Shown: positions 12,601 through 27,900, numbered from the stretch's first letter. The stretch: DNA of 64,000 nt from Pyropia haitanensis (GCA_008729055.1 SDUX01000078.1:86376-150375); one strand, 5' to 3'. Program-made: numbers and translations. Notes: generated by a model not told the origin, from the sequence alone.

Positions 12601-14625
12601 TCTGGCGACTTTCACGTGAATTTTCTTTGCAGTTATGGAAAGTTCTTGCCCCCAATTGCCCATTTGTGTCCTAATTTGGCCCCCTTTTTGCCCACTTTTT
12701 GCCCACTTCTTACCCACTTCCTACCCACTTGTGCCCACTTTTGCCCACTTTTGCCCACTTTTGCGTCTACAGCGATGCTGCACACGATCCGGCGGCCGAA
12801 TTGGCGCGCATCCTTCATTCCAGCCATAGATCCACCCGCTCGATGTCCGAGGTTCGACCCCCACGGTCGTGCATGCGGTGGTAGGCCGCTTCTCACCCAC
12901 TTTTGCCCACTGTTGCCCACTTTTGCCCACTTTCGCGTGTACAGCAATGCAGCACGCGCTCCGGCGGCCGAATTGGCTTGCATGCTTTATTCCAGCCATA
13001 CATCCGCCCGCTCGACGTCCGAGCTTCCACCCGCACCGTCGTGCATGGGGTGGTTGGCCGACCCGTTCGTTGGCGCGTCCGTTGGATGCAACGAGCGTTT
13101 TGTGGAGCGCCGGTTTCCACGTGTCAATTTTGTGGAATGGTTTTTGCCACGTGGGGGTCCCGACAGCCAGGTGTGACGGTCGGCGACAAAAGTTCCGCCC
13201 TCACACCGTCCACGCCAGTGTGACGGGCGGAACGCGCAGGGGACAGTTTGGGTGGCGGGGCGCACTTTGTGGCCACTGTTGGACCACTTTCTGGCGACTT
13301 TCACGTGAATTTTCTTTGCAGTTATGGAAAGTTCTTGCCCCCAATTGCCCATTTGTGTCCTAATTTGGCCCCCTTTTTGCCCACTTTTTGCCCACTTCTT
13401 ACCCACTTCCTACCCACTTGTGCCCACTTTTGCCCACTTTTGCCCACTTTTGCGTCTACAGCGATGCTGCACACGATCCGGCGGCCGAATTGGCGCGCAT
13501 CCTTCATTCCAGCCATAGATCCACCCGCTCGATGTCCGAGGTTCGACCCCCACGGTCGTGCATGCGGTGGTAGGCCGCTTCTCACCCACTTTTGCCCACT
13601 GTTGCCCACTTTTGCCCACTTTCGCGTGTACAGCAATGCAGCACGCGCTCCGGCGGCCGAATTGGCTTGCATGCTTTATTCCAGCCATACATCCGCCCGC
13701 TCGACGTCCGAGCTTCCACCCGCACCGTCGTGCATGGGGTGGTTGGCCGACCCGTTCGTTGGCGCGTCCGTTGGATGCAACGAGCGTTTTGTGGAGCGCC
13801 GGTTTCCACGTGTCAATTTTGTGGAATGGTTTTTGCCACGTGGGGGTCCCGACAGCCAGGTGTGACGGTCGGCGACAAAAGTTCCGCCCTCACACCGTCC
13901 ACGCCAGTGTGACGGGCGGAACGCGCAGGGGACAGTTTGGGTGGCGGGGCGCACTTTGTGGCCACTGTTGGACCACTTTCTGGCGACTTTCACGTGAATT
14001 TTCTTTGCAGTTATGGAAAGTTCTTGCCCCCAATTGCCCATTTGTGTCCTAATTTGGCCCCCTTTTTGCCCACTTTTTGCCCACTTCTTACCCACTTCCT
14101 ACCCACTTGTGCCCACTTTTGCCCACTTTTGCCCACTTTTGCGTCTACAGCGATGCTGCACACGATCCGGCGGCCGAATTGGCGCGCATCCTTCATTCCA
14201 GCCATAGATCCACCCGCTCGATGTCCGAGGTTCGACCCCCACGGTCGTGCATGCGGTGGTAGGCCGCTTCTCACCCACTTTTGCCCACTGTTGCCCACTT
14301 TTGCCCACTTTCGCGTGTACAGCAATGCAGCACGCGCTCCGGCGGCCGAATTGGCTTGCATGCTTTATTCCAGCCATACATCCGCCCGCTCGACGTCCGA
14401 GCTTCCACCCGCACCGTCGTGCATGGGGTGGTTGGCCGACCCGTTCGTTGGCGCGTCCGTTGGATGCAACGAGCGTTTTGTGGAGCGCCGGTTTCCACGT
14501 GTCAATTTTGTGGAATGGTTTTTGCCACGTGGGGGTCCCGACAGCCAGGTGTGACGGTCGGCGACAAAAGTTCCGCCCTCACACCGTCCACGCCAGTGTG
14601 ACGGGCGGAACGCGCAGGGGACAGT

Positions 14626-15313
14626 TTGGGTGGCGGGGCGCACTTTGTGGCCACTGTTGGACCACTTTCTGGCGACTTTCACGTGAATTTTCTTTGCAGT
14701 TATGGAAAGTTCTTGCCCCCAATTGCCCATTTGTGTCCTAATTTGGCCCCCTTTTTGCCCACTTTTTGCCCACTTCTTACCCACTTCCTACCCACTTGTG
14801 CCCACTTTTGCCCACTTTTGCCCACTTTTGCGTCTACAGCGATGCTGCACACGATCCGGCGGCCGAATTGGCGCGCATCCTTCATTCCAGCCATAGATCC
14901 ACCCGCTCGATGTCCGAGGTTCGACCCCCACGGTCGTGCATGCGGTGGTAGGCCGCTTCTCACCCACTTTGCCCACTGTTGCCCACTTTTGCCCACTTTC
15001 GCGTGTACAGCAATGCAGCACGCGCTCCGGCGGCCGAATTGGCTTGCATGCTTTATTCCAGCCATACATCCGCCCGCTCGACGTCCGAGCTTCCACCCGC
15101 ACCGTCGTGCATGGGGTGGTTGGCCGACCCGTTCGTTGGCGCGTCCGTTGGATGCAACGAGCGTTTTGTGGAGCGCCGGTTTCCACGTGTCAATTTTGTG
15201 GAATGGTTTTTGCCACGTGGGGGTCCCGACAGCCAGGTGTGACGGTCGGCGACAAAAGTTCCGCCCTCACACCGTCCACGCCAGTGTGACGGGCGGAACG
15301 CGCAGGGGACAGT
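14626..15313. repeat. Satellite monomer with 1-bp deletion (688 bp)
   Basis: One T is missing in the second 10-mer run (CACCCACTTTGCCC near 14961-14974 instead of CACCCACTTTTGCCC), so all later anchors shift by one base. The rest of the monomer looks regular. Confidence 0.85.
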
Positions 15314-18300
15314 TTGGGTGGCGGGGCGCACTTTGTGGCCACTGTTGGACCACTTTCTGGCGACTTTCACGTGAATTTTCTTTGCAGTTATGGAAAGTTC
15401 TTGCCCCCAATTGCCCATTTGTGTCCTAATTTGGCCCCCTTTTTGCCCACTTTTTGCCCACTTCTTACCCACTTCCTACCCACTTGTGCCCACTTTTGCC
15501 CACTTTTGCCCACTTTTGCGTCTACAGCGATGCTGCACACGATCCGGCGGCCGAATTGGCGCGCATCCTTCATTCCAGCCATAGATCCACCCGCTCGATG
15601 TCCGAGGTTCGACCCCCACGGTCGTGCATGCGGTGGTAGGCCGCTTCTCACCCACTTTTGCCCACTGTTGCCCACTTTTGCCCACTTTCGCGTGTACAGC
15701 AATGCAGCACGCGCTCCGGCGGCCGAATTGGCTTGCATGCTTTATTCCAGCCATACATCCGCCCGCTCGACGTCCGAGCTTCCACCCGCACCGTCGTGCA
15801 TGGGGTGGTTGGCCGACCCGTTCGTTGGCGCGTCCGTTGGATGCAACGAGCGTTTTGTGGAGCGCCGGTTTCCACGTGTCAATTTTGTGGAATGGTTTTT
15901 GCCACGTGGGGGTCCCGACAGCCAGGTGTGACGGTCGGCGACAAAAGTTCCGCCCTCACACCGTCCACGCCAGTGTGACGGGCGGAACGCGCAGGGGACA
16001 GTTTGGGTGGCGGGGCGCACTTTGTGGCCACTGTTGGACCACTTTCTGGCGACTTTCACGTGAATTTTCTTTGCAGTTATGGAAAGTTCTTGCCCCCAAT
16101 TGCCCATTTGTGTCCTAATTTGGCCCCCTTTTTGCCCACTTTTTGCCCACTTCTTACCCACTTCCTACCCACTTGTGCCCACTTTTGCCCACTTTTGCCC
16201 ACTTTTGCGTCTACAGCGATGCTGCACACGATCCGGCGGCCGAATTGGCGCGCATCCTTCATTCCAGCCATAGATCCACCCGCTCGATGTCCGAGGTTCG
16301 ACCCCCACGGTCGTGCATGCGGTGGTAGGCCGCTTCTCACCCACTTTTGCCCACTGTTGCCCACTTTTGCCCACTTTCGCGTGTACAGCAATGCAGCACG
16401 CGCTCCGGCGGCCGAATTGGCTTGCATGCTTTATTCCAGCCATACATCCGCCCGCTCGACGTCCGAGCTTCCACCCGCACCGTCGTGCATGGGGTGGTTG
16501 GCCGACCCGTTCGTTGGCGCGTCCGTTGGATGCAACGAGCGTTTTGTGGAGCGCCGGTTTCCACGTGTCAATTTTGTGGAATGGTTTTTGCCACGTGGGG
16601 GTCCCGACAGCCAGGTGTGACGGTCGGCGACAAAAGTTCCGCCCTCACACCGTCCACGCCAGTGTGACGGGCGGAACGCGCAGGGGACAGTTTGGGTGGC
16701 GGGGCGCACTTTGTGGCCACTGTTGGACCACTTTCTGGCGACTTTCACGTGAATTTTCTTTGCAGTTATGGAAAGTTCTTGCCCCCAATTGCCCATTTGT
16801 GTCCTAATTTGGCCCCCTTTTTGCCCACTTTTTGCCCACTTCTTACCCACTTCCTACCCACTTGTGCCCACTTTTGCCCACTTTTGCCCACTTTTGCGTC
16901 TACAGCGATGCTGCACACGATCCGGCGGCCGAATTGGCGCGCATCCTTCATTCCAGCCATAGATCCACCCGCTCGATGTCCGAGGTTCGACCCCCACGGT
17001 CGTGCATGCGGTGGTAGGCCGCTTCTCACCCACTTTTGCCCACTGTTGCCCACTTTTGCCCACTTTCGCGTGTACAGCAATGCAGCACGCGCTCCGGCGG
17101 CCGAATTGGCTTGCATGCTTTATTCCAGCCATACATCCGCCCGCTCGACGTCCGAGCTTCCACCCGCACCGTCGTGCATGGGGTGGTTGGCCGACCCGTT
17201 CGTTGGCGCGTCCGTTGGATGCAACGAGCGTTTTGTGGAGCGCCGGTTTCCACGTGTCAATTTTGTGGAATGGTTTTTGCCACGTGGGGGTCCCGACAGC
17301 CAGGTGTGACGGTCGGCGACAAAAGTTCCGCCCTCACACCGTCCACGCCAGTGTGACGGGCGGAACGCGCAGGGGACAGTTTGGGTGGCGGGGCGCACTT
17401 TGTGGCCACTGTTGGACCACTTTCTGGCGACTTTCACGTGAATTTTCTTTGCAGTTATGGAAAGTTCTTGCCCCCAATTGCCCATTTGTGTCCTAATTTG
17501 GCCCCCTTTTTGCCCACTTTTTGCCCACTTCTTACCCACTTCCTACCCACTTGTGCCCACTTTTGCCCACTTTTGCCCACTTTTGCGTCTACAGCGATGC
17601 TGCACACGATCCGGCGGCCGAATTGGCGCGCATCCTTCATTCCAGCCATAGATCCACCCGCTCGATGTCCGAGGTTCGACCCCCACGGTCGTGCATGCGG
17701 TGGTAGGCCGCTTCTCACCCACTTTTGCCCACTGTTGCCCACTTTTGCCCACTTTCGCGTGTACAGCAATGCAGCACGCGCTCCGGCGGCCGAATTGGCT
17801 TGCATGCTTTATTCCAGCCATACATCCGCCCGCTCGACGTCCGAGCTTCCACCCGCACCGTCGTGCATGGGGTGGTTGGCCGACCCGTTCGTTGGCGCGT
17901 CCGTTGGATGCAACGAGCGTTTTGTGGAGCGCCGGTTTCCACGTGTCAATTTTGTGGAATGGTTTTTGCCACGTGGGGGTCCCGACAGCCAGGTGTGACG
18001 GTCGGCGACAAAAGTTCCGCCCTCACACCGTCCACGCCAGTGTGACGGGCGGAACGCGCAGGGGACAGTTTGGGTGGCGGGGCGCACTTTGTGGCCACTG
18101 TTGGACCACTTTCTGGCGACTTTCACGTGAATTTTCTTTGCAGTTATGGAAAGTTCTTGCCCCCAATTGCCCATTTGTGTCCTAATTTGGCCCCCTTTTT
18201 GCCCACTTTTTGCCCACTTCTTACCCACTTCCTACCCACTTGTGCCCACTTTTGCCCACTTTTGCCCACTTTTGCGTCTACAGCGATGCTGCACACGATC

Positions 18301-21300
18301 CGGCGGCCGAATTGGCGCGCATCCTTCATTCCAGCCATAGATCCACCCGCTCGATGTCCGAGGTTCGACCCCCACGGTCGTGCATGCGGTGGTAGGCCGC
18401 TTCTCACCCACTTTTGCCCACTGTTGCCCACTTTTGCCCACTTTCGCGTGTACAGCAATGCAGCACGCGCTCCGGCGGCCGAATTGGCTTGCATGCTTTA
18501 TTCCAGCCATACATCCGCCCGCTCGACGTCCGAGCTTCCACCCGCACCGTCGTGCATGGGGTGGTTGGCCGACCCGTTCGTTGGCGCGTCCGTTGGATGC
18601 AACGAGCGTTTTGTGGAGCGCCGGTTTCCACGTGTCAATTTTGTGGAATGGTTTTTGCCACGTGGGGGTCCCGACAGCCAGGTGTGACGGTCGGCGACAA
18701 AAGTTCCGCCCTCACACCGTCCACGCCAGTGTGACGGGCGGAACGCGCAGGGGACAGTTTGGGTGGCGGGGCGCACTTTGTGGCCACTGTTGGACCACTT
18801 TCTGGCGACTTTCACGTGAATTTTCTTTGCAGTTATGGAAAGTTCTTGCCCCCAATTGCCCATTTGTGTCCTAATTTGGCCCCCTTTTTGCCCACTTTTT
18901 GCCCACTTCTTACCCACTTCCTACCCACTTGTGCCCACTTTTGCCCACTTTTGCCCACTTTTGCGTCTACAGCGATGCTGCACACGATCCGGCGGCCGAA
19001 TTGGCGCGCATCCTTCATTCCAGCCATAGATCCACCCGCTCGATGTCCGAGGTTCGACCCCCACGGTCGTGCATGCGGTGGTAGGCCGCTTCTCACCCAC
19101 TTTTGCCCACTGTTGCCCACTTTTGCCCACTTTCGCGTGTACAGCAATGCAGCACGCGCTCCGGCGGCCGAATTGGCTTGCATGCTTTATTCCAGCCATA
19201 CATCCGCCCGCTCGACGTCCGAGCTTCCACCCGCACCGTCGTGCATGGGGTGGTTGGCCGACCCGTTCGTTGGCGCGTCCGTTGGATGCAACGAGCGTTT
19301 TGTGGAGCGCCGGTTTCCACGTGTCAATTTTGTGGAATGGTTTTTGCCACGTGGGGGTCCCGACAGCCAGGTGTGACGGTCGGCGACAAAAGTTCCGCCC
19401 TCACACCGTCCACGCCAGTGTGACGGGCGGAACGCGCAGGGGACAGTTTGGGTGGCGGGGCGCACTTTGTGGCCACTGTTGGACCACTTTCTGGCGACTT
19501 TCACGTGAATTTTCTTTGCAGTTATGGAAAGTTCTTGCCCCCAATTGCCCATTTGTGTCCTAATTTGGCCCCCTTTTTGCCCACTTTTTGCCCACTTCTT
19601 ACCCACTTCCTACCCACTTGTGCCCACTTTTGCCCACTTTTGCCCACTTTTGCGTCTACAGCGATGCTGCACACGATCCGGCGGCCGAATTGGCGCGCAT
19701 CCTTCATTCCAGCCATAGATCCACCCGCTCGATGTCCGAGGTTCGACCCCCACGGTCGTGCATGCGGTGGTAGGCCGCTTCTCACCCACTTTTGCCCACT
19801 GTTGCCCACTTTTGCCCACTTTCGCGTGTACAGCAATGCAGCACGCGCTCCGGCGGCCGAATTGGCTTGCATGCTTTATTCCAGCCATACATCCGCCCGC
19901 TCGACGTCCGAGCTTCCACCCGCACCGTCGTGCATGGGGTGGTTGGCCGACCCGTTCGTTGGCGCGTCCGTTGGATGCAACGAGCGTTTTGTGGAGCGCC
20001 GGTTTCCACGTGTCAATTTTGTGGAATGGTTTTTGCCACGTGGGGGTCCCGACAGCCAGGTGTGACGGTCGGCGACAAAAGTTCCGCCCTCACACCGTCC
20101 ACGCCAGTGTGACGGGCGGAACGCGCAGGGGACAGTTTGGGTGGCGGGGCGCACTTTGTGGCCACTGTTGGACCACTTTCTGGCGACTTTCACGTGAATT
20201 TTCTTTGCAGTTATGGAAAGTTCTTGCCCCCAATTGCCCATTTGTGTCCTAATTTGGCCCCCTTTTTGCCCACTTTTTGCCCACTTCTTACCCACTTCCT
20301 ACCCACTTGTGCCCACTTTTGCCCACTTTTGCCCACTTTTGCGTCTACAGCGATGCTGCACACGATCCGGCGGCCGAATTGGCGCGCATCCTTCATTCCA
20401 GCCATAGATCCACCCGCTCGATGTCCGAGGTTCGACCCCCACGGTCGTGCATGCGGTGGTAGGCCGCTTCTCACCCACTTTTGCCCACTGTTGCCCACTT
20501 TTGCCCACTTTCGCGTGTACAGCAATGCAGCACGCGCTCCGGCGGCCGAATTGGCTTGCATGCTTTATTCCAGCCATACATCCGCCCGCTCGACGTCCGA
20601 GCTTCCACCCGCACCGTCGTGCATGGGGTGGTTGGCCGACCCGTTCGTTGGCGCGTCCGTTGGATGCAACGAGCGTTTTGTGGAGCGCCGGTTTCCACGT
20701 GTCAATTTTGTGGAATGGTTTTTGCCACGTGGGGGTCCCGACAGCCAGGTGTGACGGTCGGCGACAAAAGTTCCGCCCTCACACCGTCCACGCCAGTGTG
20801 ACGGGCGGAACGCGCAGGGGACAGTTTGGGTGGCGGGGCGCACTTTGTGGCCACTGTTGGACCACTTTCTGGCGACTTTCACGTGAATTTTCTTTGCAGT
20901 TATGGAAAGTTCTTGCCCCCAATTGCCCATTTGTGTCCTAATTTGGCCCCCTTTTTGCCCACTTTTTGCCCACTTCTTACCCACTTCCTACCCACTTGTG
21001 CCCACTTTTGCCCACTTTTGCCCACTTTTGCGTCTACAGCGATGCTGCACACGATCCGGCGGCCGAATTGGCGCGCATCCTTCATTCCAGCCATAGATCC
21101 ACCCGCTCGATGTCCGAGGTTCGACCCCCACGGTCGTGCATGCGGTGGTAGGCCGCTTCTCACCCACTTTTGCCCACTGTTGCCCACTTTTGCCCACTTT
21201 CGCGTGTACAGCAATGCAGCACGCGCTCCGGCGGCCGAATTGGCTTGCATGCTTTATTCCAGCCATACATCCGCCCGCTCGACGTCCGAGCTTCCACCCG

Positions 21301-24270
21301 CACCGTCGTGCATGGGGTGGTTGGCCGACCCGTTCGTTGGCGCGTCCGTTGGATGCAACGAGCGTTTTGTGGAGCGCCGGTTTCCACGTGTCAATTTTGT
21401 GGAATGGTTTTTGCCACGTGGGGGTCCCGACAGCCAGGTGTGACGGTCGGCGACAAAAGTTCCGCCCTCACACCGTCCACGCCAGTGTGACGGGCGGAAC
21501 GCGCAGGGGACAGTTTGGGTGGCGGGGCGCACTTTGTGGCCACTGTTGGACCACTTTCTGGCGACTTTCACGTGAATTTTCTTTGCAGTTATGGAAAGTT
21601 CTTGCCCCCAATTGCCCATTTGTGTCCTAATTTGGCCCCCTTTTTGCCCACTTTTTGCCCACTTCTTACCCACTTCCTACCCACTTGTGCCCACTTTTGC
21701 CCACTTTTGCCCACTTTTGCGTCTACAGCGATGCTGCACACGATCCGGCGGCCGAATTGGCGCGCATCCTTCATTCCAGCCATAGATCCACCCGCTCGAT
21801 GTCCGAGGTTCGACCCCCACGGTCGTGCATGCGGTGGTAGGCCGCTTCTCACCCACTTTTGCCCACTGTTGCCCACTTTTGCCCACTTTCGCGTGTACAG
21901 CAATGCAGCACGCGCTCCGGCGGCCGAATTGGCTTGCATGCTTTATTCCAGCCATACATCCGCCCGCTCGACGTCCGAGCTTCCACCCGCACCGTCGTGC
22001 ATGGGGTGGTTGGCCGACCCGTTCGTTGGCGCGTCCGTTGGATGCAACGAGCGTTTTGTGGAGCGCCGGTTTCCACGTGTCAATTTTGTGGAATGGTTTT
22101 TGCCACGTGGGGGTCCCGACAGCCAGGTGTGACGGTCGGCGACAAAAGTTCCGCCCTCACACCGTCCACGCCAGTGTGACGGGCGGAACGCGCAGGGGAC
22201 AGTTTGGGTGGCGGGGCGCACTTTGTGGCCACTGTTGGACCACTTTCTGGCGACTTTCACGTGAATTTTCTTTGCAGTTATGGAAAGTTCTTGCCCCCAA
22301 TTGCCCATTTGTGTCCTAATTTGGCCCCCTTTTTGCCCACTTTTTGCCCACTTCTTACCCACTTCCTACCCACTTGTGCCCACTTTTGCCCACTTTTGCC
22401 CACTTTTGCGTCTACAGCGATGCTGCACACGATCCGGCGGCCGAATTGGCGCGCATCCTTCATTCCAGCCATAGATCCACCCGCTCGATGTCCGAGGTTC
22501 GACCCCCACGGTCGTGCATGCGGTGGTAGGCCGCTTCTCACCCACTTTTGCCCACTGTTGCCCACTTTTGCCCACTTTCGCGTGTACAGCAATGCAGCAC
22601 GCGCTCCGGCGGCCGAATTGGCTTGCATGCTTTATTCCAGCCATACATCCGCCCGCTCGACGTCCGAGCTTCCACCCGCACCGTCGTGCATGGGGTGGTT
22701 GGCCGACCCGTTCGTTGGCGCGTCCGTTGGATGCAACGAGCGTTTTGTGGAGCGCCGGTTTCCACGTGTCAATTTTGTGGAATGGTTTTTGCCACGTGGG
22801 GGTCCCGACAGCCAGGTGTGACGGTCGGCGACAAAAGTTCCGCCCTCACACCGTCCACGCCAGTGTGACGGGCGGAACGCGCAGGGGACAGTTTGGGTGG
22901 CGGGGCGCACTTTGTGGCCACTGTTGGACCACTTTCTGGCGACTTTCACGTGAATTTTCTTTGCAGTTATGGAAAGTTCTTGCCCCCAATTGCCCATTTG
23001 TGTCCTAATTTGGCCCCCTTTTTGCCCACTTTTTGCCCACTTCTTACCCACTTCCTACCCACTTGTGCCCACTTTTGCCCACTTTTGCCCACTTTTGCGT
23101 CTACAGCGATGCTGCACACGATCCGGCGGCCGAATTGGCGCGCATCCTTCATTCCAGCCATAGATCCACCCGCTCGATGTCCGAGGTTCGACCCCCACGG
23201 TCGTGCATGCGGTGGTAGGCCGCTTCTCACCCACTTTTGCCCACTGTTGCCCACTTTTGCCCACTTTCGCGTGTACAGCAATGCAGCACGCGCTCCGGCG
23301 GCCGAATTGGCTTGCATGCTTTATTCCAGCCATACATCCGCCCGCTCGACGTCCGAGCTTCCACCCGCACCGTCGTGCATGGGGTGGTTGGCCGACCCGT
23401 TCGTTGGCGCGTCCGTTGGATGCAACGAGCGTTTTGTGGAGCGCCGGTTTCCACGTGTCAATTTTGTGGAATGGTTTTTGCCACGTGGGGGTCCCGACAG
23501 CCAGGTGTGACGGTCGGCGACAAAAGTTCCGCCCTCACACCGTCCACGCCAGTGTGACGGGCGGAACGCGCAGGGGACAGTTTGGGTGGCGGGGCGCACT
23601 TTGTGGCCACTGTTGGACCACTTTCTGGCGACTTTCACGTGAATTTTCTTTGCAGTTATGGAAAGTTCTTGCCCCCAATTGCCCATTTGTGTCCTAATTT
23701 GGCCCCCTTTTTGCCCACTTTTTGCCCACTTCTTACCCACTTCCTACCCACTTGTGCCCACTTTTGCCCACTTTTGCCCACTTTTGCGTCTACAGCGATG
23801 CTGCACACGATCCGGCGGCCGAATTGGCGCGCATCCTTCATTCCAGCCATAGATCCACCCGCTCGATGTCCGAGGTTCGACCCCCACGGTCGTGCATGCG
23901 GTGGTAGGCCGCTTCTCACCCACTTTTGCCCACTGTTGCCCACTTTTGCCCACTTTCGCGTGTACAGCAATGCAGCACGCGCTCCGGCGGCCGAATTGGC
24001 TTGCATGCTTTATTCCAGCCATACATCCGCCCGCTCGACGTCCGAGCTTCCACCCGCACCGTCGTGCATGGGGTGGTTGGCCGACCCGTTCGTTGGCGCG
24101 TCCGTTGGATGCAACGAGCGTTTTGTGGAGCGCCGGTTTCCACGTGTCAATTTTGTGGAATGGTTTTTGCCACGTGGGGGTCCCGACAGCCAGGTGTGAC
24201 GGTCGGCGACAAAAGTTCCGCCCTCACACCGTCCACGCCAGTGTGACGGGCGGAACGCGCAGGGGACAGT

Positions 24271-24976
24271 TTGGGTGGCGGGGCGCACTTTGTGGCCACT
24301 GTTGGACCACTTTCTGGCGACTTTCACGTGAATTTTCTTTGCAGTTATGGAAAGTTCTTGCCCCCAATTGCCCATTTGTGTCCTAATTTGGCCCCCTTTT
24401 TGCCCACTTTTTGCCCACTTCTTACCCACTTCCTACCCACTTGTGCCCACTTTTGCCCACTTTTGCCCACTTTTGCGTCTACAGCGATGCTGCACACGAT
24501 CCGGCGGCCGAATTGGCGCGCATCCTTCATTCCAGCCATAGATCCACCCGCTCGATGTCCGAGGTTCGACCCCCACGGTCGTGCATGCGGTGGTAGGCCG
24601 CTTCTCACCCACTTTTGCCCACTGTTGCCCACTTTTGCCCACTTTCGCGTGTACAGCAATGCAGCACGCGCTCCGGCGGCCGAATTGGCTTGCATGCTTT
24701 ATTCCAGCCATACATCCGCCCGCTCGACGTCCGAGCTTCCACCCGCACCGTCGTGCATGGGGTGGTTGGCCGACCCGTTCGTTGGCGCGTCCGTTGGATG
24801 CAACGAGCGTTTTGTGGAGCGCCGGTTTCCACGTGTCAATTTTGTGGAATGGTTTTTGCCCGCGCACGTGTGGCAGGTTGCCACCGGTCACAGCCAGGTG
24901 GACGGTCGGCGACAAACAGTTCCGCCCCTCCACACCGTCCACGCCAGTGTGACGGGCGGAACGCGCAGGGGACAGT
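24271..24976. repeat. Satellite monomer with a replaced segment (706 bp)
   Basis: Sequence after GGTTTTTGCC (24851-24860) departs from the consensus until about 24935: the CACGTGGGGGTCCCGA segment is replaced by a longer one containing GGCAGGTTGCC, and small insertions follow in the ACAAACAGTTCC and CGCCCCTCC strings. The net gain is 17 bp. Neighbouring monomers on both sides are regular. Confidence 0.85.
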
Positions 24977-27900
24977 TTGGGTGGCGGGGCGCACTTTGTG
25001 GCCACTGTTGGACCACTTTCTGGCGACTTTCACGTGAATTTTCTTTGCAGTTATGGAAAGTTCTTGCCCCCAATTGCCCATTTGTGTCCTAATTTGGCCC
25101 CCTTTTTGCCCACTTTTTGCCCACTTCTTACCCACTTCCTACCCACTTGTGCCCACTTTTGCCCACTTTTGCCCACTTTTGCGTCTACAGCGATGCTGCA
25201 CACGATCCGGCGGCCGAATTGGCGCGCATCCTTCATTCCAGCCATAGATCCACCCGCTCGATGTCCGAGGTTCGACCCCCACGGTCGTGCATGCGGTGGT
25301 AGGCCGCTTCTCACCCACTTTTGCCCACTGTTGCCCACTTTTGCCCACTTTCGCGTGTACAGCAATGCAGCACGCGCTCCGGCGGCCGAATTGGCTTGCA
25401 TGCTTTATTCCAGCCATACATCCGCCCGCTCGACGTCCGAGCTTCCACCCGCACCGTCGTGCATGGGGTGGTTGGCCGACCCGTTCGTTGGCGCGTCCGT
25501 TGGATGCAACGAGCGTTTTGTGGAGCGCCGGTTTCCACGTGTCAATTTTGTGGAATGGTTTTTGCCACGTGGGGGTCCCGACAGCCAGGTGTGACGGTCG
25601 GCGACAAAAGTTCCGCCCTCACACCGTCCACGCCAGTGTGACGGGCGGAACGCGCAGGGGACAGTTTGGGTGGCGGGGCGCACTTTGTGGCCACTGTTGG
25701 ACCACTTTCTGGCGACTTTCACGTGAATTTTCTTTGCAGTTATGGAAAGTTCTTGCCCCCAATTGCCCATTTGTGTCCTAATTTGGCCCCCTTTTTGCCC
25801 ACTTTTTGCCCACTTCTTACCCACTTCCTACCCACTTGTGCCCACTTTTGCCCACTTTTGCCCACTTTTGCGTCTACAGCGATGCTGCACACGATCCGGC
25901 GGCCGAATTGGCGCGCATCCTTCATTCCAGCCATAGATCCACCCGCTCGATGTCCGAGGTTCGACCCCCACGGTCGTGCATGCGGTGGTAGGCCGCTTCT
26001 CACCCACTTTTGCCCACTGTTGCCCACTTTTGCCCACTTTCGCGTGTACAGCAATGCAGCACGCGCTCCGGCGGCCGAATTGGCTTGCATGCTTTATTCC
26101 AGCCATACATCCGCCCGCTCGACGTCCGAGCTTCCACCCGCACCGTCGTGCATGGGGTGGTTGGCCGACCCGTTCGTTGGCGCGTCCGTTGGATGCAACG
26201 AGCGTTTTGTGGAGCGCCGGTTTCCACGTGTCAATTTTGTGGAATGGTTTTTGCCACGTGGGGGTCCCGACAGCCAGGTGTGACGGTCGGCGACAAAAGT
26301 TCCGCCCTCACACCGTCCACGCCAGTGTGACGGGCGGAACGCGCAGGGGACAGTTTGGGTGGCGGGGCGCACTTTGTGGCCACTGTTGGACCACTTTCTG
26401 GCGACTTTCACGTGAATTTTCTTTGCAGTTATGGAAAGTTCTTGCCCCCAATTGCCCATTTGTGTCCTAATTTGGCCCCCTTTTTGCCCACTTTTTGCCC
26501 ACTTCTTACCCACTTCCTACCCACTTGTGCCCACTTTTGCCCACTTTTGCCCACTTTTGCGTCTACAGCGATGCTGCACACGATCCGGCGGCCGAATTGG
26601 CGCGCATCCTTCATTCCAGCCATAGATCCACCCGCTCGATGTCCGAGGTTCGACCCCCACGGTCGTGCATGCGGTGGTAGGCCGCTTCTCACCCACTTTT
26701 GCCCACTGTTGCCCACTTTTGCCCACTTTCGCGTGTACAGCAATGCAGCACGCGCTCCGGCGGCCGAATTGGCTTGCATGCTTTATTCCAGCCATACATC
26801 CGCCCGCTCGACGTCCGAGCTTCCACCCGCACCGTCGTGCATGGGGTGGTTGGCCGACCCGTTCGTTGGCGCGTCCGTTGGATGCAACGAGCGTTTTGTG
26901 GAGCGCCGGTTTCCACGTGTCAATTTTGTGGAATGGTTTTTGCCACGTGGGGGTCCCGACAGCCAGGTGTGACGGTCGGCGACAAAAGTTCCGCCCTCAC
27001 ACCGTCCACGCCAGTGTGACGGGCGGAACGCGCAGGGGACAGTTTGGGTGGCGGGGCGCACTTTGTGGCCACTGTTGGACCACTTTCTGGCGACTTTCAC
27101 GTGAATTTTCTTTGCAGTTATGGAAAGTTCTTGCCCCCAATTGCCCATTTGTGTCCTAATTTGGCCCCCTTTTTGCCCACTTTTTGCCCACTTCTTACCC
27201 ACTTCCTACCCACTTGTGCCCACTTTTGCCCACTTTTGCCCACTTTTGCGTCTACAGCGATGCTGCACACGATCCGGCGGCCGAATTGGCGCGCATCCTT
27301 CATTCCAGCCATAGATCCACCCGCTCGATGTCCGAGGTTCGACCCCCACGGTCGTGCATGCGGTGGTAGGCCGCTTCTCACCCACTTTTGCCCACTGTTG
27401 CCCACTTTTGCCCACTTTCGCGTGTACAGCAATGCAGCACGCGCTCCGGCGGCCGAATTGGCTTGCATGCTTTATTCCAGCCATACATCCGCCCGCTCGA
27501 CGTCCGAGCTTCCACCCGCACCGTCGTGCATGGGGTGGTTGGCCGACCCGTTCGTTGGCGCGTCCGTTGGATGCAACGAGCGTTTTGTGGAGCGCCGGTT
27601 TCCACGTGTCAATTTTGTGGAATGGTTTTTGCCACGTGGGGGTCCCGACAGCCAGGTGTGACGGTCGGCGACAAAAGTTCCGCCCTCACACCGTCCACGC
27701 CAGTGTGACGGGCGGAACGCGCAGGGGACAGTTTGGGTGGCGGGGCGCACTTTGTGGCCACTGTTGGACCACTTTCTGGCGACTTTCACGTGAATTTTCT
27801 TTGCAGTTATGGAAAGTTCTTGCCCCCAATTGCCCATTTGTGTCCTAATTTGGCCCCCTTTTTGCCCACTTTTTGCCCACTTCTTACCCACTTCCTACCC

